Made by a program: the position numbers and the translations under genes. Source: Symbiodinium natans (Eukaryota; Sar; Dinophyceae; Suessiales; Symbiodiniaceae). Taken from it: DNA of 64,000 bases. Numbering within the stretch: the stretch's first letter is position 1; every line of letters starts with the position of its first letter. Below are positions 31,800 through 39,637 of this stretch, piece by piece. The notes beneath the pieces are model-generated. The model was not told the origin of the DNA, searched no databases, and saw nothing but the letters and a program-made list of their open reading frames with translations. The DNA is taken from assembly GCA_905221605.1 (NCBI GenBank), contig CAJNDS010002517.1, positions 204,501 to 268,500 on the forward strand, written 5' to 3'.

Positions 31800-31939
31800 G
31801 TAAGTCCTAAACCCTCCACCGAAGCTCTAGCCCCTCTCCCCTCCGCCGCTTCCCCCCTAAGCCCTGAACCCAAAACTCTAGGGTTTAGGGTTTATGAAGC
31901 CCCGACGATTCCTTGCGTGCTACCACAGGCTTCGCTGAG

Positions 31940-31980
31940 GAAGATCGAAAAGTTCTGGAGGCAGGTGCTGGAATGTTTGG
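31940..31980 (+). CDS. G3 exon
   Basis: Acceptor cgctgag|g and donor tttgg|gtttaggg. Encodes KIEKFWRQVLECL. The phase chain 31566 to 31780 to 31940 closes without a stop. Confidence 0.65.
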
Positions 31981-32039
31981 GTTTAGGGTTAGGGTTTATA
32001 GGGTTTAGGGTTCATAGACGGTAGGGTTAGTAACATAGT

Positions 32040-32190
32040 CCCAGAACAACCTAAACCCTAAACCCTAAACCCTAAACTAAACCCTAGACCCTAGACCGTA
32101 GACCCTAAACCCTAAACCCTAAACCCTAAACCCTAAACCCTAATCCCTAAACCCTAAACCCTAAACCCTAAACCCTAAACCCTAAACCCT
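32040..32190 (-). repeat. CCCTAAA array
   Basis: About 150 bp of CCCTAAA with CCCTAGA variants, the 3'-type half of a telomere-repeat intron whose 5' half starts at 31981. Confidence 0.85.
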
Positions 32191-32563
32191 ACCTTGTTCC
32201 GAGCTATGGGCCCTCGGTCTGTATAGGTTATACATGGGGGCCCCAGACTAAGGGACCATGTGGGGGGAGGGGGGGGGGGGGGGGGGGTGTACGAAAATAG
32301 GGTTTAGGGTTTATGGTTTAGGGGTATAGATCCCCAAATAGTAGGACTCCCTCGTAGTGAGGAACCCAAAAAAAAACCATATCCGTAAATCCCTAAGCCC
32401 TAAACCCTAAACCCCAAGGTCTGTGTAACAAAATAGGTGCCACAAGTGTCTGTGTCAGACGGGTTGTGGCGTGGGCCGTGCAGGGCAAAGGTTGTAGACT
32501 TCAGCAAGAGATTCGCAACCCTCAATCGGTTGCTATAGCCCATGAACCTGTAGGTATGCAGCG

Positions 32564-32890
32564 TCCCCTACTTGGAGGTTCAGGGTACTTCTCCCCCAAG
32601 TAGTTATATATGTGTAGCTATGACCCACTTATAAGCCCCCTAAGTACTCTACTGGTGTTGTAATTGGGTTGTAAGTACACCAATGATTGGGCTACTAAGT
32701 AACATGAACCTCCAAGTAGACCAGAATAAAACCCAAATGGTTCTAGGCAAGCCCAAGCCATGTCTCACCTCTTTGTAAGGTACTTGGAGGTTCAGGGTAC
32801 TTATTCCCCCAAATGTAGCTGTGCGTGATAAGCCCCCCCCCTCCCCTAAGTCCTCTAATTGGGGTTGTAAGTACCCATGAAGCTCCAAGA
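32564..32890. mobile_element. two adjacent hairpin elements, family 4 (TACTTGGAGGTTCA)
   Basis: Each unit begins tacttggaggttcagggtact and ends with the complement (aacatgaacctccaagta at about 32720; ccatgaagctccaa at about 32889). Other members: about 55106-55262, 57028-57180 and 58104-58300 (the last carries TTTAGGG units inside). Degenerate traces are near 34083-34180 and 57690-57800. Confidence 0.78.
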
Positions 32891-33396
32891 AATTCGAGGG
32901 GGTTAGGGGGTTAAGGGTTTGTAGGGTTCGGGTTTAGGGCTTGGGGATTCGGGTTTAGGGGTTAGGGTTTACAGGGTTTAGGTTTCAGGGCTTAAAGACA
33001 AACAACAGGGTAGAACAAGTCCTTGGACCTTCATCCCGAATTCGAAGACATGGCAGGCCTAGTCCGCTGAACTGCAGATCCCAAACCCTACCCAAAGGCT
33101 CCAATACCCCTTCATTGAGGAATAATCCTCAAACCACATGAGGAACCCTCTTATACTTTAAGGAGTATTGCTGTTGCTTATTTTGAAGGGGTATTGGAGT
33201 CTCTGCGTACACTAGTATTTGCTGAAGAACCCTCAAACACAAAGATCATCATCCCTATATTACCCTTATAAGGGAGAATCTTTCATTTTTGTTGAGAGTT
33301 CTTAAGCAAGTAGTCGTGCACCTTCAGACCCCAAGCACACGGAAGCCTGGACCAATAGGGTTTGGGGTTTAGGGTTTAGGGTTTGGGGTTTGGGAA

Positions 33397-33639
33397 TTGG
33401 GGTTCGAGTTTGACAGTCCATATGGCCATGTGCTAAGACCCCCGTTTGTCGTGGCCCTGAACCCCGCACAGCACACGGAGGCCAAGATTGAGGCGGAGTA
33501 CGCGTCAACCGAAGCCTTCGAAACGCTGGTACAGGACCGGTGCACCTTCCGTTGTGTGATTTCACACCTCTCACGCCACGGACCACTTTCCCGTTTGATA
33601 AGGTCAGCCAGTACGAGGTTGATGGAGGAGTCAGTCAGG
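33397..33639 (+). CDS. G3 exon, one of the longest
   Basis: An open stretch with HTEAKIEAEYASTEAFETL, VQDRCTFRCVISHLSRHG and TRLMEESVRWRVQLFSKG. The frame is cut by a telomere-repeat insertion flanked by 28-bp direct repeats and resumes at 33752. The true 5' end may be at the acceptor cccgcacag|c near 33471. Confidence 0.65.
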
Positions 33640-33751
33640 TGGAGGGTTCAGCTATTTAGTAAGGGTAACCCTTAACCCTTAGGGTTTAAACCCTAAACCC
33701 TAAACCCTAAACCCTAAACCCTATGGAGGGTTCAGCTACTTAGTAAGGGTA
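33640..33751 (+). repeat. telomere-repeat insertion flanked by 28-bp direct repeats in an exon
   Basis: tggagggttcagctaYttagtaagggta occurs at 33640-33667 and 33724-33751 with one mismatch. Between them lie 56 bp, mostly CCCTAAA. The period is 84 bp (frame-neutral), but the insert contains an in-frame TAA. Excising one period restores the frame SKG|IMPASTVLAKICLPF. Confidence 0.85.
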
Positions 33752-33834
33752 TCATGCCGGCCAGTACGGTGCTAGCGAAGATATGTCTTCCATTCTGTAC
33801 TGGAGGGGGGCAACCTAAGCCTTTTCGGGCACAA
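33752..33834 (+). CDS. continuation of the interrupted G3 exon
   Basis: Directly after the second direct repeat the same frame reads IMPASTVLAKICLPFCTGG and continues to a TGA at about 33834. A donor at agtacg|gtgctagc is possible. Confidence 0.5.
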
Positions 33835-34807
33835 TGAAGCTCCTTGAAGCCCCAATGTTGACCGTTCATCCCTACTAGAAGACTCAGCCCCTCAAATCCC
33901 GATGTAAATCCCAACATTCGTTATTTTTTTTGGCCGCCCCTGCAATAAGCGCTATGAGGGGATAAGAAAATAAAAATGCCCATCAGGGAAGCCGATTGCA
34001 GAAGAAACCTCCGAAATCCGATGTGTGAGCAAGGTCTTGAAAACTCCTCTCCCACATGCTGCATTTTCTAGTTAAACCATAAGCCATACTTGAAGGTCCG
34101 TGGGTACTTACTATGAGCATCGCAAATGAGGTCATAGCCGTAGTTACCCTACTTATCTCCCTACTTAGAAGTACCCTAAACGTAAAAGCCCTAAACCCTA
34201 AACCCCAAACCCCAAACCCCAAACCCCAAACCCTAAACCCTAAACCCTAAACTCACTTCTCAGTGCCCGTTAAATGAACCTCCAAGTAGACCCTCACCTC
34301 ATCAGAGGCCACCGTGGTAGCCTTGATGGCGCGGAGCCTCCTCGTCGCTTCAGGGGGTTTAGGGTTCAGGGTTTAGGGTTTAGGGTTTGGGGTTTGGGGT
34401 TTGGGGTTTGGGGTTTGGGGTTTAGGGTTTAGGGTTTGGGATAGCAGGCAACTTCGGATAGAGTGGTTAGGGTCTTAGAAGGTAAAAAGACAGGGTAGGG
34501 TCTTGGACTGTCATTCCAAGAATCCTCGCCAGACTCTGTGTTCTCACCATGCGTCGAATCGTCATGGCATGTGGGCATGTCAGCACGAGAAGGCCACAGC
34601 CCAAAACAAAAAACAAACTTTAAACCCCCAATAAGCACGACCAACTGACATAAATCGCTCGATCTGACCACTGACCACACTGATCGAAAGAGTCGTAGAC
34701 TCGACCTGTCGGATGTAAATATCGCCATAAAGCAATAATAGTATAAGAATGGAGTTGTATAGGAATGTATGAATACAATATTGCAATATTTGATATACAA
34801 ATTCAAT

Positions 34808-34919
34808 TGCAAAATTGTACCGCCTAATCTAGGTCATGCAGTTGTATAGTGTACAGTGTATATATGCCGATGCATCTAACTCTCAAGATTCCCAGTTGAG
34901 CGTAGAAAAGAGATTTTCA
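34808..34919 (+). repeat. 5' LTR (112 bp)
   Basis: Starts tgcaaaattgtaccgcc and ends agagattttca. It contains gtgtacagtgtatatatgcc, a TATA-like stretch that may hold the promoter. It is unusually short for a Copia LTR. Confidence 0.92.
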
Positions 34920-36162
34920 TGGTAGCGTGGAGCCATAGCGAAAAGGGGCACACAAGGAAAGTCACTGGGAAAGGAGGAAAGGGCAGGAGTACAAAGCCCC
35001 GGAAGAAGGGCGTCAGGAGCGCTGAGGCGCTGGAACGGCGCAAGGGCCGCAAAGTGTGGGCTGCTGACAAGGGGCTACCAGGTTCGCGTAGGCTGGACCA
35101 GACACCAGCTGAACCTGAGGGTCCGCCGCCGTGGAAGCGGCAGTGCGTGCCAGGCACACCGCCTGAGGCCTTCGACGTGAACTACGTGAAACCCCCTCAA
35201 ACACCCCCGGAGGGAGAACTATAGAGGGGACCTCTCCGGGAACACCGGAAGAAGCGTTCAAGGATCAGGGGTTGGAGCAGCCGAAGACGCCAAGCATTGT
35301 CCTTACGCCTGAGGAGGAACCTTCAAGTGATAGCTCCTTGCTGTCGGTGGTGCCAAGGGACAGGGCCGAGCCGAAAGCGAGGTCAAGAAGCCGGTCTAGG
35401 TCGAGCTGCAGCTCGGCTCCCCGTGAAGGGGAAGAGTCGGTGCCATCCGCACCATCGGTGCCTGTGAGAAGAGAGGCTAGGGTAGCAGCTATCTTGGCAG
35501 CAGGTGCGGCGGAGGCTCGCGCGAAGGCAAAGGCCAGAGCGGCAGGTACAGCTATCTATCGCCGCCGCAACCGTGGGTTGGTGATTGTTCCTGAGCCTGC
35601 AGTGCAACCAGAGGCGGCAGTACCTACCATCGCCGCGCTTGAGGCAGCGCCCAAAGCAGAGCCCAAGTCGAAAGGTAAGCAAAAGGGAAAAGGCCGAGGC
35701 TTGGGTGTTTGGACCGCTGCAGAGGAGGACCGGCGGGTGCGAGAAGGGTGGACACACAAGGCGTCCTTGGACACGCGACTCCAGCACCTGGCGTTGAGGC
35801 AGTACTGGGCTGGAATAGACGCCGGTAAGCCTGAGACCCGGAAGGGAGGAGCACCCTTGACCCCAACAACGAACTACCAGATTCGAAGGTTGGCGTTTGG
35901 CTGGATCACCAAGGTAGCCGCGGGATCTGTTGGGTTGTCCTTGCAAAGGGCGCTTGCAGGCCGAGCCGCGAGCGGCACGGCAGGTGGAGCCTGCAGCAGC
36001 TGCGACGAGCGGGAGTTGCGTGCGAGAAGAGCAGCCGTAGCATTCACAACCAGGGTCGAGGCTAAGGCCAAACCCAACTTTGTGTATAGAAGGCCCTCAG
36101 GACAGTTGAGGAGCAGCTCTGAGGAGGAAGGCTCCGAGGAGTGCGAGGGAGAGGCCGAGTGA
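34919..36162 (+). CDS. leader ORFs upstream of gag
   Basis: ORF 1 (34919-35224) starts with an ATG that spans the LTR edge and is very basic (HTRKVTGKGGKGRSTKP). ORF 2 is open from about 35221 to 36162 in another frame, Ser/Glu/Arg-rich with basic KGKQKGKGRGLGVW and a CSSCDERELRARR stretch. Neither matches a retroelement domain I know. They could be a frameshifted single leader protein, or part of a long 5' leader that is not translated. Confidence 0.45.
34920..34934 (+). other. putative primer-binding site
   Basis: tggtagcgtggagcc begins immediately after the LTR. The first seven bases (TGGTAGC) are complementary to the 3' end of eukaryotic initiator tRNA-Met (GCTACCA); the rest does not match the tRNA I recall, so the primer is uncertain. 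Confidence 0.6.
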
Positions 36163-36302
36163 TCGGCCCTTCTTCGAGAAGAGAAACGCATTTTTTGAAC
36201 GCCGCTGCCCGAGAGAGAAAAAGGGGAAGGGTAGGCGGCAGGGTTTGAGTTTGGCCTAGACCAAATAGGGTTCTTTTCCGTCGTTGACGTAGAAAACACA
36301 AG

Positions 36303-38084
36303 ATGGACGCAACACAGGTGCAACAGCTACAGCAGACAATCGCAGCAATGCAGGCAGAGATAACGGCGCTAAGGGCACAGCAACAACAGGCAGAACAGGG
36401 GCAAGCAGGAGTAGCAGCCCTAGCTCAGTCTGTAGCAGAGCTAGCCCAAACGATGAGGGTTAGGGAAAAGGGACCTGACTCCACAAGAATTCTGTTCGAT
36501 ACCAAAGCCCTAGGTAGACCCGAGCGGTTCAACAATGTGGAAGATGAGTTCCGTAGATGGAGTCGGTCGGTCGTCAATATGTTGGCGTCTGTGTTTGGAA
36601 GAAAGTTTGAAGAGGTACTTGAGTGGGCACAAGAGCAAGAAGACGAAGTCAAAGACACAGATGTAGACCTGCAGTTTGGTAACAGCCCAGCCCCCGCTAG
36701 CCCCGGTGGCACAGTAACAGCAGCCGCAGACACCGTAGAAGACATCCCGGAAAAGGGTGACCAAGTATGGCGGCTACTCCAGCACCTGTGCACGGGAGAA
36801 TCCGAGGGCATAGTGGTGAACTCTGGTGGTGGTTTTGAGGCCTGGAGACGCCTGCACCGGCGGTTCGACCCGCTGTCGGCAGGCCGCAAGAGGAACCTCT
36901 TGAGGGCCATTCTGTCACCAGTGAGAGTCAAGGGTTGGGAGCATGTTAGACAAGCTATAGACCAACTAGACGACCTGATAAGAAGATACGAAGCCCGAAA
37001 GAATGATGCAGGCGTGAGAGAAAAGTTGAGTGACGACTTGAAGAGTACAGCCCTAGAGTTGCTAGTTCCTACAGACTTAGAGCAGCATCTTATCCTCAAC
37101 AAAGCTAGGTTAAACACCTACGAAGATATGAAGGGGGAGATACAGCAGTTGGTTGAGGTTAAGACGAAAGGGACGGTAGAACAACCGGGGAAAATCCCAG
37201 CGTCATCGTCCCAAGGACCAGCGCCAATGGAGGTTGATGCCTTAACCCAAGCCATAAGCTCCCTCATGAAGGGGAAGGGGAAAGGTAAAGACCCTAAAGG
37301 TAAAGGTAAAGGTAAGGGTGGCAAAGATGGCTCAAACGGAAAGGCTCAAACCAAGAATGGCTCTGTACAGAAGTTCCAAGGCAACTGTCACAACTGTGGC
37401 AAGCCTGGCCATAAAGCCGCCGACTGTTGGTCAAAGCTCAAATTGGGAAACACGGACTCAAAGAACAAGGGCAAGCCCAAGGACAAGGGCAAAAGCAAAG
37501 GCAAAGGAAAGCACGCTGGATCCCTAGAAGAGGGAGAGGCAGAAGAACCAGCTCAGGAAGATGAGCTGGGTGCAGTTGAACTTTGCGCTGTAGAAACCGC
37601 CTCCCAAGGCGGGCGGTGGATGAAGTTTAACTACGACACAGGGGCGGCCCGGACAGCAATCCCTCAGGACTGGGAGAGTAAGGGTTCGCCTGCTGAAGGC
37701 CCAGAGCTGACCTTCAAGACCGCAAGTGGAGAACTGATCACCAGCAAAGGTGCATGCAAAATCTCCGGCAGAGACGAGAATGGCCGGATGAAGGGGATCA
37801 CTGGGTCCCTGGCCCCGGTGCACAAACCGCTGGTGTCAGCCTACAAGTGTGCGAAACAAGGGTATGTGGGTGTGATCCAAGAGGATGAAGGGCACCTCAT
37901 ACCCCGCGCAAGCCCGTTAGGCCGAAAGATAGAAAAGCTGGTAAAACATGCGAGCGCCGAGGAAAAGAAGGGTACGATACCCCTCTACCAGGAGGGAGGT
38001 GTCTACAACTTCTACTTGGAAGCAAACGCAGTCGAGGCGGCCAAGGCCGCAACGTCGGGTTTCAGCGGGCAGCTGAAAGCGTAA
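36303..38084 (+). CDS. gag: gag with CCHC zinc knuckle and aspartic protease
   Basis: 593 codons from ATG 36303. The N terminus is a Gln-rich coiled coil (QQLQQTIAAMQAEITALRA). The middle resembles a Copia capsid region (HRRFDPLSAGRKRNLLRAI). A CCHC knuckle, CHNCGKPGHKAADC, starts near residue 362 and is flanked by Lys/Gly-rich basic tails for RNA binding. A retropepsin-type site FNYDTGAARTAIP has DTG at residues 445-447. The frame ends at TAA 38082-38084, 21 nt after the slippery heptamer GGGTTTC, so integrase and RT would be made by -1 frameshifting. Confidence 0.9.
   Translation: MDATQVQQLQQTIAAMQAEITALRAQQQQAEQGQAGVAALAQSVAELAQTMRVREKGPDSTRILFDTKALGRPERFNNVEDEFRRWSRSVVNMLASVFGRKFEEVLEWAQEQEDEVKDTDVDLQFGNSPAPASPGGTVTAAADTVEDIPEKGDQVWRLLQHLCTGESEGIVVNSGGGFEAWRRLHRRFDPLSAGRKRNLLRAILSPVRVKGWEHVRQAIDQLDDLIRRYEARKNDAGVREKLSDDLKSTALELLVPTDLEQHLILNKARLNTYEDMKGEIQQLVEVKTKGTVEQPGKIPASSSQGPAPMEVDALTQAISSLMKGKGKGKDPKGKGKGKGGKDGSNGKAQTKNGSVQKFQGNCHNCGKPGHKAADCWSKLKLGNTDSKNKGKPKDKGKSKGKGKHAGSLEEGEAEEPAQEDELGAVELCAVETASQGGRWMKFNYDTGAARTAIPQDWESKGSPAEGPELTFKTASGELITSKGACKISGRDENGRMKGITGSLAPVHKPLVSAYKCAKQGYVGVIQEDEGHLIPRASPLGRKIEKLVKHASAEEKKGTIPLYQEGGVYNFYLEANAVEAAKAATSGFSGQLKA
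38057..38063 (+). promoter_or_regulatory. candidate -1 ribosomal frameshift site
   Basis: The bases G_GGT_TTC in the gag frame fit the X_XXY_YYZ rule. A -1 slip enters the integrase frame, which is open across the gag stop. A gtccc-act-gggac hairpin (38085-38097) lies 21 nt downstream; closer pairing of gcggg (38065-38069) with downstream ccc is also possible. Confidence 0.65.
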
Positions 38085-39637
38085 GTCCCACTGGGACGCC
38101 AGAAGCCGGGCACCCTTTGTGCGCCGGTGAGGTGGCCGGACCAGAAGCTCCGGCGCAAAGCCCGGAAGGGGAAGAAGAAGGCGAAGTAGAGGTGGCGGCT
38201 CCTAAGCAAGTTCGGTCTCCGATAGAACCGACCGCCGCAGAGATAGCTGAGCACGAGGTGCTTGGACATGTCCAATACAGAGAGTGGTGTCGCCACTGCG
38301 TGGCTGCGAGAGGCATTGGCCAGCAGCACCGCAGCCGGGAGCAACGTGAGCGTCAGAACGACGGACTTCCAACGGTGGCGTGTGACTACTGTTTTATGGG
38401 ACAAGACGATGGCAAGGTGAAACCAATCCTGGTCATCAAAGATTCGAAGACGCAAGCAATAGCTGCGACTTTTGTGGAAGCCAAGGGAACAGACCCCTAC
38501 GCCATCAAGTTTTGGCAGGGCTTTGTCAAGCACCTTGGTTACAAGAAGTTCATTGCGAAAAGTGATGGAGAACCAGCCATAAAGGCTATGAAGGCGAAGG
38601 CCATAGATGGCCTGAAGGGGATTGAAGCAATATCCCAAGAGACTCCCGAGGGAGACCACCAGGCCAACGGCCTGGCAGAGGTAGCTGTGAGAGAAGTGAA
38701 AAGGCAAGTACGGGTCATGAAGAGCTCTCTGGAGGAGAAGCTCGGGATCACGCTAAGTGACGAGGACCCAGTCCTTGCATGGCTGCCGAGACACGGAGCA
38801 GACTTGCTCACGAGGTATAGGAAGGGAGAAGACGGCAGGACGCCCGAGCAGCGCCGGTCAGGGAAGGCCTGGAGACGGCCAGCCTTAGAGCTGGGTGAAA
38901 GGCTTTTCTACCGTGAAGCGGTCGCCGCGGAATCCAACAAGAATGATCTCCACATGAAGATGTTGGAGGGCAGGTACATAGGACACCATGGCGGGACCGG
39001 AGCGTTGCTGGTCATCACACCCAATGGTGTGAAGAGGGCGCAAGGAGTGAGGCGTTTACCGCCTGAGCAGAGATGGGACGCTCAGGGATGGACAAGCCTC
39101 AGAGGCTATCCTTGGGATGTAGCCCACAGAGCTGGTAGGAGCCACAGGCTCAACGGAGAAGGCCCGCTTCCAGTGCAGGGCCCGGCACCAGTGTTGGCGC
39201 CGCCAGTCCAAAGGAGACTGTACATTCTGAAAGCGGATGTAGAGCGCCTGGGACCAACCCCAGGCTGCCCCGGGTGTACATGCGTACTCCTGGGAGAGTC
39301 GACGCAGGTCAACCACACAGAGGCCTGCAGAGCCAGAATGATGGAGCTTCTAGCTCAAGACGAGAGGGGAAAGGCCAGAATTGAGGCACACGAGTTGCGC
39401 CAGAGACGAAGGCCAGAGCCCCCAGAGAGGGAAGAAGAGCTCCGAGTAGCTGATGCGGTAGGTGAACCGGAGGCTTCAGGCGTGCCTGAGGCAGGAGGGA
39501 GAAAGAAAAAGAGGGGCACGAGTAGCCCGGGGTCACCCGGGACTCTGCCGGTAGGAAAGCAGACGCCGCAGAAGCGAGGAGCTGAGAGTAGACCAACAGA
39601 GTTGGAAGAAGACGGCAAAGCCGATGTCAGCAGATGA
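38060..39637 (+). CDS. integrase (reached by -1 frameshift)
   Basis: Open in the -1 frame from well before the gag stop to TGA 39635-39637. A zinc-binding HHCC region is visible in HEVLGHVQYREWCRHC. The catalytic core shows ACDYCFMGQD (first Asp), KSDGEPAIKAM (second Asp) and GDHQANGLAEVAV (Glu), a DDE triad with a 37-residue D-to-E gap. A Cys-rich segment PGCPGCTC...NHTEACRARM near the C terminus may bind another zinc. It inserts the element's DNA into the genome. No ATG is needed if made by frameshift. Confidence 0.88.
   Translation, partial: FQRAAESVSPTGTPEAGHPLCAGEVAGPEAPAQSPEGEEEGEVEVAAPKQVRSPIEPTAAEIAEHEVLGHVQYREWCRHCVAARGIGQQHRSREQRERQNDGLPTVACDYCFMGQDDGKVKPILVIKDSKTQAIAATFVEAKGTDPYAIKFWQGFVKHLGYKKFIAKSDGEPAIKAMKAKAIDGLKGIEAISQETPEGDHQANGLAEVAVREVKRQVRVMKSSLEEKLGITLSDEDPVLAWLPRHGADLLTRYRKGEDGRTPEQRRSGKAWRRPALELGERLFYREAVAAESNKNDLHMKMLEGRYIGHHGGTGALLVITPNGVKRAQGVRRLPPEQRWDAQGWTSLRGYPWDVAHRAGRSHRLNGEGPLPVQGPAPVLAPPVQRRLYILKADVERLGPTPGCPGCTCVLLGESTQVNHTEACRARMMELLAQDERGKARIEAHELRQRRRPEPPEREEELRVADAVGEPEASGVPEAGGRKKKRGTSSPGSPGTLPVGKQTPQKRGAESRPTELEEDGKADVSR

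Noticed and set aside
34429-34812. Minus-strand ORF of 127 codons adjoining the 5' LTR
   Set aside because: It overlaps the retrotransposon flank, has no recognisable motif and opposes the surrounding coding strand.
36425-37117. Long antisense ORFs inside gag, integrase and RT
   Set aside because: They are shadows of the sense reading frames, with no domain of their own.
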